Shown here in pieces: positions 1 through 6,246 of a stretch of 9,099 nucleotides of DNA. The notes beneath the pieces were generated by a model. The model was given only the letters and a program-made list of their open reading frames with translations, was not told the origin of the DNA and searched no databases. Source of the stretch: DAIUFH01 sp036844705 (GTDB lineage: Bacteria > Bacillota > Clostridia > Tissierellales > Tissierellaceae); assembly GCA_036844705.1 (NCBI GenBank), contig DAIUFH010000079.1, positions 1-9,099 of the forward strand, in the 5' to 3' direction. Positions within the stretch are counted from its first letter, which is position 1. Each line of letters starts with the position of its first letter. Made by a program: the position numbers and the translations under genes.

Positions 1-275
1 GTAGAAATAATAAATATCAATGAAATTGCTTCAAATACAAAAATTTTGTTAAAACTCAAAAAAGGTGTTTCCCATAAAGCAGCTTTAATAAAAGATATTT
101 GTTTTAAAACTTTTTCTGCTGTATGTATAATGGTACATATATGACAAAATTCTCCAGTGCACTCATGCTCAACTTCACAAATAGTTAAATATGTTGAAAA
201 TAAATAAAGAACAAAAATACAAATGCACAAGAATAAAGTAATTTTTCTTTTTACATCTAATTTTCTATAATTCAT
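1..275 (-). CDS. Small membrane protein with Cys/His-rich motif, partial (runs off left edge)
   Basis: The reading frame opens at the ATG at 275-273 and stays open for 91 codons to the window edge, so its C-terminus is missing. A good ribosome binding site (AGGAG, 8 nt before the ATG) supports this start. A second ATG 4 nt upstream hits a stop after four codons. The protein begins with a basic segment (residues 4-11), then a membrane helix (about 12-31), then a Cys/His-rich stretch with H37, C39, C44 and C47 (H-x-C-x4-C-x2-C), which should lie outside the cytoplasm. A second hydrophobic segment begins near residue 78. It starts 49 nt after the Fur-family gene with no terminator seen between, so the two probably form an operon. 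From memory, small proteins of this look recur beside Fur/Zur genes in Firmicutes. A metal-related role, most likely zinc, is inference. I know of no proven function. Confidence 0.72.
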   Translation of the reverse strand, partial: MNYRKLDVKRKITLFLCICIFVLYLFSTYLTICEVEHECTGEFCHICTIIHTAEKVLKQISFIKAALWETPFLSFNKIFVFEAISLIFIIS

Positions 276-324
276 CCATTATACTCCTTATTTAATCATA
301 TACTGCTTATATACTTCACAAAAA

Positions 325-738
325 CTATCTATTTGAACATTGATTACATGTTCCGTAAAACATCAACTTTGCTGTATCTAGATTAAAACCATGATTCTCT
401 AATAAGTGCAACTGTGTATGTTTTAAGGATTCACATTCAAAATGAATTAATTTACCACATTTCTCGCATTTAAAGTGGAAATGTTCTTGAGGATATTCTC
501 GTTCATCAACATACTGAAAACAAGCTCCAGTAACTCCATCCACTGTATACTTTTTAACTTCTCCCTCATCCACAAGCTTATCTAGATATCTATAAATTGT
601 GGTAATGCCAATTTTTTGACCAATTGTATCAAAATGATTTGCAATTTGATTAACAGTTACATGTCTACCCTCTAAGGATTGCATATAAGAATGTATTGCT
701 TCTCTTTGCTTAGTTTTATAATTAGTCGCATTATTCAA
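325..738 (-). CDS. Fur-family metalloregulator, probably Zur-like
   Basis: A 137-residue Fur-family repressor. The N-terminal winged helix includes the recognition segment around residues 43-56 (GITTIYRYLDKL). The C-terminal dimerisation and metal domain has the HFHF motif (H86, H88), the two structural zinc pairs C91/C94 and C131/C134, and further candidate ligands (H99, E101, H111, H116). The start is TTG at 738-736: no in-frame ATG lies nearby, the next Met is residue 19, and AAGGAGTG sits at a good distance upstream. The gene has its own promoter with a Fur-type box at the -10, so it is probably autoregulated. The next gene downstream encodes a Cys/His-rich membrane protein, which favours zinc (Zur) over iron (Fur) or peroxide (PerR). 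Family assignment is secure, but the metal is inference because Fur, Zur and PerR are hard to separate by eye. Confidence 0.9.
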   Translation of the reverse strand: MNNATNYKTKQREAIHSYMQSLEGRHVTVNQIANHFDTIGQKIGITTIYRYLDKLVDEGEVKKYTVDGVTGACFQYVDEREYPQEHFHFKCEKCGKLIHFECESLKHTQLHLLENHGFNLDTAKLMFYGTCNQCSNR

Positions 739-760
739 ATTTCTTCACTCCTTTTTAAAT

Positions 761-775
761 TGAAAATCATTTTCA
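761..775. promoter_or_regulatory. Fur/Zur-type operator (7-1-7 inverted repeat)
   Basis: TGAAAATCATTTTCA is a perfect 7-1-7 inverted repeat. It differs from the Bacillus Fur consensus (TGATAATnATTATCA) only at one symmetric pair. It touches the -10 and covers the expected start site of the Fur-family gene, a classic position for autorepression. Whether Fur or Zur binds is not decided by the sequence. Confidence 0.8.
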
Positions 776-803
776 GTTTACTATTAACAACTAAATCTGT
801 CAA
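775..803 (-). promoter_or_regulatory. Promoter of the Fur-family gene
   Basis: Read on the minus strand, TTGACA (803-798) and TAAACT (780-775) are separated by 17 nt. The -35 is perfect and the -10 matches four of six. Transcription would begin near 768, inside the Fur-type box, with AAGGAGTG following at 753-746. Confidence 0.75.
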
Positions 804-923
804 GTAATCTTATATCAAAATTCTTTAATACCTTTTATAAGATGTGCATCTTTCAACAAAATTACCTCCATGGATCAGCATTCATATATATACAATCAAA
901 CTTTGATTTCGGTTTCATTTATA

Positions 924-984
924 GATAAAAAAATACTCTTTATTCATATAGATAACTTAATCCAAATAAAATAAAGAGTATTTT
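924..984 (-). terminator. Terminator of the ManD-TRAP operon
   Basis: ATAAAGAGTATTTT (971-984) and AAAATACTCTTTAT (930-943) are perfect 14-bp complementary arms around a 27-nt loop. Read on the minus strand, the hairpin runs straight into a T-rich tract (933-927). It lies about 20 nt past the dctM stop codon. Confidence 0.85.
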
Positions 985-1004
985 AATATAATTCTAAATT
1001 TCTA

Positions 1005-2300
1005 TTATATGGTCATTCCCAGTGCACGAGGAAGTGCTATGCTTATAATTGGGAAATATGCAACTATCAATGTTATCACAAACATCAATATGATATATGG
1101 TACCAATTTCTTTACCATAGGTCCTATGGATTTTTCCCCAGCTATTTGGTTGGAAATATACAACGTCCCTGCAAAAGGAGGTGTAACCATACCTACTGCT
1201 ATATTCATAATCATAAATGCACCAACTGCAACTGTACTCATCCCCAATGATTGTGTTATAGGTATAATTATTGGACAAGTAAGTAGGATTATGGAGGTTG
1301 GGTCTATCAAACATCCAAGGATAAATAATAGTACATTAATAGCTGTTAGTATCATAAATTTGCTACTTAATCCATTCAATACAGCATTTGATATCATCTG
1401 TGCTAACCCACTGCTTGAAACATACCATGCCATTGCAGATGCAACACATACAATAGTAAGCATTGAGCTTACTCTTACACTGATTTCACACATACTGTTC
1501 CATATTTGTTTTAAAGTTAGTGTTCTATAGATAAAACATCCAACTATTAAGGAATATATACATGAAACAGCCGCTGCTTCAGTAGGTGTAAAAAATCCGC
1601 CATATATTCCGCCAAGAATTATAAGTGGCATACCTAGTGCAAAAATTGCATCTAAGAATGTTTGAACAGCTTCTTTTAATGATAATCTATCTACTGAAGG
1701 ACTTTCTATTTTTCTATATCTCACTATATGCATAATACAAAAACTTACTGTTAATAAAATACCTGGAACTACTCCAGCCATAAATAGTGATCCAATAGAT
1801 ACAGAGGCAGTAGTAGCAAATACAACCATAGGAATACTAGGTGGAATAATAATCCCCAAGGATGCAGATGATGAGTTTATTGCTGCTGCATCATCTGCTC
1901 CATATCCCGCTTCCTTCATAGGTTCAATCATAATACCGCCTATGGCTGCAGCTGTTGCAGGTGCTGAGCCTGATATAGCTCCAAAGAACGTACATGCTAT
2001 AGTAGTAATACATGCTGATGCACTAGGTAATTTTCTAAAACACATTTTCAAAAACTTTACTAATCTTTCTGATATACCGCTTATTTCCATCAGCTCTCCC
2101 GATAATGTAAAAAGAGGAAGTGCTAGTAGTGGAAAACTATCTATTGACGTAAACATCTTCTGCGTTATAGCAGGCAATGCACTTATATCACCTGCAGTTA
2201 ACATGGCAAGAATTGTTGCCAGTCCAACTGATATAGCTATGGGTGTTCCAAATATCAAAAAGAAGATAAGTGTTGCAACTAAGACTACTCCAAAGAACAT
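1005..2300 (-). CDS. dctM: TRAP transporter large membrane subunit (DctM type)
   Basis: 431 residues, the usual DctM length, hydrophobic throughout with about twelve predicted membrane segments. In the cytoplasmic membrane it forms the transport channel, using a cation (usually sodium) gradient to import a substrate delivered by DctP. Family hallmarks are seen in order: an SGSAPATAAAIGG loop (110-122), GIIIPPSIPMV (149-159), GGIYGGFFTPTEAAAV (230-245), GCLIDPTSI (329-337) and GMVTPPFAGTLY (370-381). The repeated Pro-containing loops are the two halves of the inverted-repeat transport domain. The ATG directly abuts the dctQ stop (TAAATG), and its GGAGG site lies inside the end of dctQ, so the two are probably translationally coupled. 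It is the last gene of the operon, with a terminator just after it. Substrate cannot be read from DctM; context suggests a sugar acid. Confidence 0.96.
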   Translation of the reverse strand: MFFGVVLVATLIFFLIFGTPIAISVGLATILAMLTAGDISALPAITQKMFTSIDSFPLLALPLFTLSGELMEISGISERLVKFLKMCFRKLPSASACITTIACTFFGAISGSAPATAAAIGGIMIEPMKEAGYGADDAAAINSSSASLGIIIPPSIPMVVFATTASVSIGSLFMAGVVPGILLTVSFCIMHIVRYRKIESPSVDRLSLKEAVQTFLDAIFALGMPLIILGGIYGGFFTPTEAAAVSCIYSLIVGCFIYRTLTLKQIWNSMCEISVRVSSMLTIVCVASAMAWYVSSSGLAQMISNAVLNGLSSKFMILTAINVLLFILGCLIDPTSIILLTCPIIIPITQSLGMSTVAVGAFMIMNIAVGMVTPPFAGTLYISNQIAGEKSIGPMVKKLVPYIILMFVITLIVAYFPIISIALPRALGMTI

Positions 2301-2801
2301 TTACTTATTTCCTCCTTCCAATATCTTTTTATTGATTTCATTTAGCTGTACCCATGCTAATGCAACATAATGAGCTAATAACAAAGCACAACCTACTGGT
2401 ACTGAACTATACATAAAGTACATTGGTATTTTTAACGATGGACTCAATTGATGAATTTTTACTTGATGAGCCATCATACTGCCACCGTAGATGATTGCAA
2501 AAGCACAAAATGCAGCCATCAACAATAATCTGATAATTACAAATGCTTTTTGTCCCTTCAATGGCAATTTTTCACTAACTATATCTATACTAAACATTTC
2601 CCCACGAAATGCACTTAATCCTGCAAGCAAAAATACCGACCAAATCATACAATATCTTGATGCTTCATCACTCCAGGCCATATTGTACCATCCTGTATAC
2701 CTTCCTATAGTTGCGAAAAACACAAAGCATAGCATCATCAACAGCAATATTCCGCCAATTGCCTTTTCCACACGAAAAACCCAAGAACTAAAGTTTTTCA
2801 T
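2301..2801 (-). CDS. dctQ: TRAP transporter small membrane subunit (DctQ type)
   Basis: 166 residues with four predicted membrane helices (about 13-32, 49-66, 86-106 and 127-150), the standard DctQ layout. It pairs with DctM in the cytoplasmic membrane. Visible family features are the W-S-D-E-x-x-R motif at 43-49, the charged loop RGEMFSIDIV (66-75), and SPSLKIPMYFMYSSVPVG (120-137), matching the usual S-x-x-L-x-I-P-M-x-x-x-Y-x-x-x-P pattern near the last helix. GGAGGT lies just before the ATG and overlaps the dctP stop codon region, with 15 nt between genes, so it is co-expressed with dctP. It is separate from DctM, not fused as in some TRAP systems. Confidence 0.94.
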   Translation of the reverse strand: MKNFSSWVFRVEKAIGGILLLMMLCFVFFATIGRYTGWYNMAWSDEASRYCMIWSVFLLAGLSAFRGEMFSIDIVSEKLPLKGQKAFVIIRLLLMAAFCAFAIIYGGSMMAHQVKIHQLSPSLKIPMYFMYSSVPVGCALLLAHYVALAWVQLNEINKKILEGGNK

Positions 2802-2816
2802 TTTATTACCTCCAAT

Positions 2817-3836
2817 CTAGTTGCTTTTAAATGCATTAATTAGATCCATGTTTACTTTGTCTTTGTATGAATCAATAATAAAACTGGATGCTTTTGCCCA
2901 TTCATCCATATCTACTTCTGTTACAGTTCCACCTGCTTCTTTCCAAGCTTCATATGATTGATTTTCTTCGTCCAAAACTAACTTTCTTTCATAGTCTCTA
3001 GCTTCTTCATCGGCTTCAATAATCCATTGTTGATATTCTTCTGGAAGACTATCAAAGAATTTTCTATTAATCATATTAACAGTTGCACTATATGCGTGAT
3101 GGGTCTTTGTACAGTTCTTATCTGCTTCATAAAACTTTCCTGTCAATGTAGGTCCTATAGGATTATCATGACCATCGATTGTTCCTTGTTGTAAGGCAGT
3201 AAACACTTCCCCTATTGACATTGGAGTTGCATATGCTCCTAAACCATTGAACAATGAAATATAGATATCATTTTCCATTACACGTATTTTTAATCCTTCT
3301 AAATCATCAGGATGCTCTATTATCTTTTTAGTATTATATAAATCTCTAAATCCTAGCTCCCAAAAGCTCATACCATAGATTCCAGAATTCTCAAGGGAGT
3401 CAAGTATTTCTCTTCCCATTTCTCCATCTAGCACTCCATATGCAGTTTCTCTATCAGTAACTACATAAGGTAAATCAAGAGGAAGAAATTTTTCTGCAAA
3501 GTTTGATATAGGACCTGTTGCTATATTACACATTTCAATAGTACCAAGACCAACACCTTCTATGACTTCACGGTCTCCCCCTAGTACACTTCCAGCATTA
3601 AGTTCTACCTTAATTTTTCCGCCACTTTTTTCATCCAAAACTTTACCAAAATATTCTACACCTTGTCCAAGAGCAGAATCTGCTGTTGCACCTATTGCAA
3701 CTCTAAGCTTAACAACATCCTGAACTCCAGCGTTGTTTCCTTTATTTGCTTCCGGATTTGAATCTGTTTTACTACATCCGGATAACATTCCTAAGACTAA
3801 AACGATACTAATTATTATTGCTATATGTTTTTTCAT
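2817..3836 (-). CDS. dctP: TRAP transporter solute-binding lipoprotein (DctP family)
   Basis: A 339-residue DctP-family (TRAP, SBP_bac_7 type) binding protein. Numbering from the ATG at 3836, the signal peptide is KKH plus a hydrophobic core, ending in the lipobox L-S-G-C with C21 as the lipidated residue. The mature protein is therefore anchored on the outer face of the membrane, as expected in a Gram-positive cell. After a low-complexity linker (about 24-38), the family features are VKLRVAIG at the first strand, LEGLKIRV with R185 (the conserved Arg that usually grips the substrate carboxylate) and TALQQGTIDGHDNP (213-226). This fits an organic-acid ligand. A TTG directly before the ATG would add one residue; the ATG is 9 nt from GGGGG and is preferred. 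It sits between the dehydratase and the membrane subunits in one operon. Confidence 0.95.
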   Translation of the reverse strand: MKKHIAIIISIVLVLGMLSGCSKTDSNPEANKGNNAGVQDVVKLRVAIGATADSALGQGVEYFGKVLDEKSGGKIKVELNAGSVLGGDREVIEGVGLGTIEMCNIATGPISNFAEKFLPLDLPYVVTDRETAYGVLDGEMGREILDSLENSGIYGMSFWELGFRDLYNTKKIIEHPDDLEGLKIRVMENDIYISLFNGLGAYATPMSIGEVFTALQQGTIDGHDNPIGPTLTGKFYEADKNCTKTHHAYSATVNMINRKFFDSLPEEYQQWIIEADEEARDYERKLVLDEENQSYEAWKEAGGTVTEVDMDEWAKASSFIIDSYKDKVNMDLINAFKSN

Positions 3837-3850
3837 CAATATATTCCCCC

Positions 3851-3888
3851 AAATCTAATCATTATGTCTAAATCCAATCATTATGGCG
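3851..3888. repeat. Tandem 19-bp duplication at the manD-dctP junction
   Basis: Two adjacent 19-nt units (3851-3869 and 3870-3888) match at 16 of 19 positions; the shared core is AAATCYAATCATTATG. The second unit covers the stop codon of the ManD-like gene and the first lies in the 44-nt gap before dctP. It looks like a small local duplication; no role is evident. Confidence 0.6.
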
Positions 3889-5083
3889 TAAATAGCCCTC
3901 CATCTGTATGTCTAAACTGCGTCCACATAGTTATTTGCTCCTTATGCGGATACTTCTTAGCCACTTTTTCATTAAAGTCCACTCCAAAACCTGGCTTGTC
4001 ATTAACATATGCGTAACCCTTTCTAATTTCTGGGATACCGCTAAATATTTCATAAGTAGCTTCATTGAATTCTGACCACTCTTGTATTCCAAAATTTGTA
4101 CTAGCTAGTCCTAAATGCATTTGAGCAACATGACCTACTGGATTCATATCAGTTGGTCCATGCCAAGCAGTTCTAATTCCAAAAGCCTCACATAGATGAG
4201 CTAATTTAATAGCTGGTGTAACCCCACCAATCATACTAAAGTGAATACGAATAAAGTCAATTAACCTTTCAGAAATAAGAGTTTGCCACTCTAACGGGTT
4301 TGTACACAATTCGCCATGAGCTATTGGTGTTGTACAAATGTTTTTAACACGTCTATAGTATTCTGCTTGATCTGGCGCAAATAAATCCTCAAGGAAATAA
4401 AGTTTCATAGGTTCTAACTCTTTAGCAAGTCTTATAGCATCTACAGCTGGTATTCTTTCATGAACATCATGTATCAATTCTGGAGCAAACCCCATATTTT
4501 TTCTAACATATTCAAACAGACCAACTATCTCATTTATATATGCATGAGGATCTTGATAAAATCCATCCTTAGCACCTTCAGGTTTCCAATCCCTCTGAGT
4601 TTGGGAATAACCTTGCATTGGAAAATATTGAAGTCTTATATGATGGAAATCTTTTTCCCAAAGCGCTTGAGCTTTCTCTAAAATTTCTTCTCTATTGTTT
4701 CCATTTGCATATCTGTATAAAGTTACACCTTCTCTGCACTTTCCTCCTATCAAATCATATACTGGCATATTTGCAAGTTTACCTTTGATATCCCAAAGTG
4801 CCATATCCACGCCGCCTACAGCATTATTGACCACTGGTCCATTACGCCAATAGGCATTGTTGTACATTAAATTCCACAATTCTTGAATTTCAGTTGCATC
4901 TCTGCCTACTATCAAAGGTTTGACATATTCTTCAATAGTTGTAACAACTGCGTTACACCTTTGTGTAAATGTTGCACAGCCTAATCCATATAACCCGGGT
5001 TGATTAGTATCAACTCGAACAACTACGAGATTGAGATCACCTGGAGCTGTGACAAAACTTTTGATGTCAGTTATTTTAATCAA
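3881..5083 (-). CDS. Enolase-superfamily sugar-acid dehydratase, ManD/RspA subgroup
   Basis: 400 residues, full length for the mannonate-dehydratase (ManD) subgroup, which removes water from six-carbon aldonic acids to give 2-keto-3-deoxy acids. The N-terminal capping domain is followed by a TIM barrel. Metal ligands are D206 (in HDVHER), E232 (FLED) and E258 (HGEL). Catalytic candidates are H208, H308 (WHGPTD), R279 and E335 (GIQEW), plus a likely R150/Y159 pair on the second strand and its loop. The start is TTG at 5083-5081, placed 9 nt after a clear GGAGG; another TTG 4 nt upstream stops at once. It is first in the operon with the TRAP genes. HGPTD and DVHER resemble the RspA-like, low-activity members rather than efficient mannonate dehydratases (HGATD, DGHHR, from memory), so the true substrate may be another sugar acid such as gluconate, gulonate or idonate. 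Confidence 0.9.
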   Translation of the reverse strand: MIKITDIKSFVTAPGDLNLVVVRVDTNQPGLYGLGCATFTQRCNAVVTTIEEYVKPLIVGRDATEIQELWNLMYNNAYWRNGPVVNNAVGGVDMALWDIKGKLANMPVYDLIGGKCREGVTLYRYANGNNREEILEKAQALWEKDFHHIRLQYFPMQGYSQTQRDWKPEGAKDGFYQDPHAYINEIVGLFEYVRKNMGFAPELIHDVHERIPAVDAIRLAKELEPMKLYFLEDLFAPDQAEYYRRVKNICTTPIAHGELCTNPLEWQTLISERLIDFIRIHFSMIGGVTPAIKLAHLCEAFGIRTAWHGPTDMNPVGHVAQMHLGLASTNFGIQEWSEFNEATYEIFSGIPEIRKGYAYVNDKPGFGVDFNEKVAKKYPHKEQITMWTQFRHTDGGLFTP

Positions 5084-5092
5084 ATCAACTAT

Positions 5093-5113
5093 CCTCCTAA
5101 TTTTTTTATTATA
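5093..5113 (-). promoter_or_regulatory. Probable promoter and ribosome binding site of the ManD-TRAP operon
   Basis: On the minus strand a perfect TATAAT (5113-5108) precedes TTAGGAGG and the TTG start at 5083. The best -35 at 17 nt spacing is TTTATT (5136-5131), a weak match lying inside the palindrome described separately. A weak -35 overlapped by an operator fits a regulated promoter. The predicted leader is short, about 18 nt. Confidence 0.5.
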
Positions 5114-5144
5114 TTATCGTGTTCATTTAGAATAAACACGTTAA
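5114..5144. promoter_or_regulatory. Imperfect palindrome, candidate GntR operator
   Basis: Two 14-bp arms (5114-5127 and 5131-5144) around a 3-nt centre match at 12 of 14 positions, with the core GTGTT...AACAC. The element overlaps the gntR stop codon on one side and the -35/spacer of the ManD-TRAP promoter on the other. It has no T-tract on either strand, so an operator is more likely than a terminator. The divergence of the arms and the lack of a second copy keep confidence moderate. Confidence 0.55.
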
Positions 5145-5902
5145 TGTCTAACTAATTCACTACCTGCATCCTTATGCTTTTGAAAGAAATAATCAATTCT
5201 TTCCTTATTCCTCTCTAAAAACTTATGCTGTTCTTCTATAGCTTTTCTATTGTTATCAATCAGTGTATCCATAAGATTTTTATGATTTACTAAACACTCA
5301 TCAAAGTGGGTTTTTACCTTTTCAGTATCTGGATAATCCCTCATAAGCAATTTGTTGCTTTCAAGCAATAACTTATAATATTCATTTTGAAATATTCTAA
5401 TTATCTGTATAAAGTAGGAATTATCACTGGCAATAATAATTGCAGTATGAAACATCATGTCATATTTTGTAAGTTCAACATAATCAAATTTTGATGCGGC
5501 TTTTTCCATTCCATTATATGCATCAATTAGCGCATTAAAATTGTCTACCGGTCCATTCTCAACTATATTACGAACTGCTATTTTTTCTATAGCTTCTCGT
5601 AACTGAGCAATCTCTTTATATTCCTTTTCTGTCAGATTAATAGTATCTGTAAATCCAGAGTAATCAAATAAATCTTCATTTGGGCAAACGAATGTACCTT
5701 TCCCATGCTTTGTCTCAATTAATCCAATGGATTTTAATCGTTGCAACGCTGCTCGAATTGTTCCTCTACTAACATTTAATTCATCACATAATTGAAATTC
5801 TGATGGAAGTTTTTCTCCACTCTTCCATACACCTGATTTTATGTTGTCTAGAAGCTGTTTATATACTATCTCATCCCTTTTTTCCAGTACTATAGGCTTC
5901 AT
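5141..5902 (-). CDS. GntR-family regulator with FCD effector domain (FadR subfamily)
   Basis: 253 residues from the ATG at 5902. The start is chosen because AAGGAG lies 7 nt upstream and the protein then begins MKPIVLEKRDEIVYKQL, as GntR proteins do; extending to the ATG at 5956 adds 18 non-conserved residues. The winged helix spans about 8-72, with PSEFQLCDELNVSRGTIRAA covering the helix-turn-helix and GKGTFV the wing. The helical FCD domain follows (about 90-235), with likely metal/effector ligands D148 and H152 (KYDMMFH), H207 (NHKNL) and H226. Such regulators commonly sense sugar acids or dicarboxylates. It lies directly before the ManD-TRAP operon in the same orientation, so it is the probable local regulator, acting on the palindrome just past its own stop codon. 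Repressor versus activator is not decided. Confidence 0.93.
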   Translation of the reverse strand: MKPIVLEKRDEIVYKQLLDNIKSGVWKSGEKLPSEFQLCDELNVSRGTIRAALQRLKSIGLIETKHGKGTFVCPNEDLFDYSGFTDTINLTEKEYKEIAQLREAIEKIAVRNIVENGPVDNFNALIDAYNGMEKAASKFDYVELTKYDMMFHTAIIIASDNSYFIQIIRIFQNEYYKLLLESNKLLMRDYPDTEKVKTHFDECLVNHKNLMDTLIDNNRKAIEEQHKFLERNKERIDYFFQKHKDAGSELVRH

Positions 5903-5976
5903 ATCGATTCTCCTTCTACTTTCATATTTGATATAACATTTTAAGAATTTATTCATTATGTAAAATTTTTAAGTTA

Positions 5977-6011
5977 TTAGTTGTTAGTTGTTTATTGTTA
6001 GTTGTCAGTTG
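5977..6011. repeat. Five tandem heptamers (TTAGTTG) in the gntR leader
   Basis: Five consecutive 7-nt units: TTAGTTG, TTAGTTG, TTTATTG, TTAGTTG and TCAGTTG. Three are identical and two differ by one or two bases. They begin about 4 nt after the predicted gntR transcription start and so would form CAACTAA repeats at the 5' end of the transcript, well upstream of the ribosome binding site (about 5910-5917). Confidence 0.8.
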
Positions 6012-6021
6012 TTATACAAGT

Positions 6022-6050
6022 ATTATAGTTAAAATATTTTCCTTTGTCAA
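6022..6050 (-). promoter_or_regulatory. Promoter of the GntR gene
   Basis: On the minus strand a perfect TTGACA (6050-6045) and a perfect TATAAT (6027-6022) are separated by exactly 17 nt. This is an ideal sigma-A promoter. Transcription would start near 6015, giving a leader of about 113 nt before the ATG at 5902. The rest of the gap to serS (5903-6246) holds only AT-rich spacer, the repeats noted here and the serS terminator. Confidence 0.85.
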
Positions 6051-6173
6051 TAAATATTTGTATATATGTGAATAAGAAGTAGTTGTAGTTGTATGTATGT
6101 GAATATACCCTTGAAAGTGCTAATATGGAAAGTTAAAATTAAAAAATAATGGACTATCCTTAAATTCTATTCC

Positions 6174-6213
6174 AAAAAATGTTGATGCCATACAGTTTTA
6201 ACCGTATGGCATC
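6174..6213 (-). terminator. Terminator of serS
   Basis: GATGCCATAC (6184-6193) and GTATGGCATC (6204-6213) form a perfect 10-bp stem with a 10-nt loop. On the minus strand the stem is followed after 4 nt by a six-T run (6179-6174). It lies about 34 nt past the serS stop codon. No T-run follows on the plus strand. Confidence 0.85.
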
Positions 6214-6246
6214 TTGCAAATAGATATCATCTTATTTTGTCTTTCT

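Noticed and set aside
1009..1530. Open frame on the plus strand inside dctM (also 1942-2370 and 994-1314 on other frames)
   Set aside because: The opposite frame encodes a full DctM with all family motifs; these are shadows of a hydrophobic gene and have no ribosome binding sites or family features.
2817..3839. DctP start at the TTG at 3839
   Set aside because: The ATG immediately after it gives a normal signal peptide and better spacing to the ribosome binding site; the difference is one residue.
5114..5144. Terminator between gntR and the ManD-like gene
   Set aside because: No T-tract follows on either strand, and the element overlaps a TATAAT promoter; an operator is more likely.
5141..5956. 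Longer GntR start at the ATG at 5956
   Set aside because: It adds 18 residues without family similarity, while the ATG at 5902 has AAGGAG at ideal spacing and starts where GntR proteins start.
5977..6011. CRISPR-like array
   Set aside because: The units are 7 nt, directly adjacent and without spacers; this is a simple tandem repeat.
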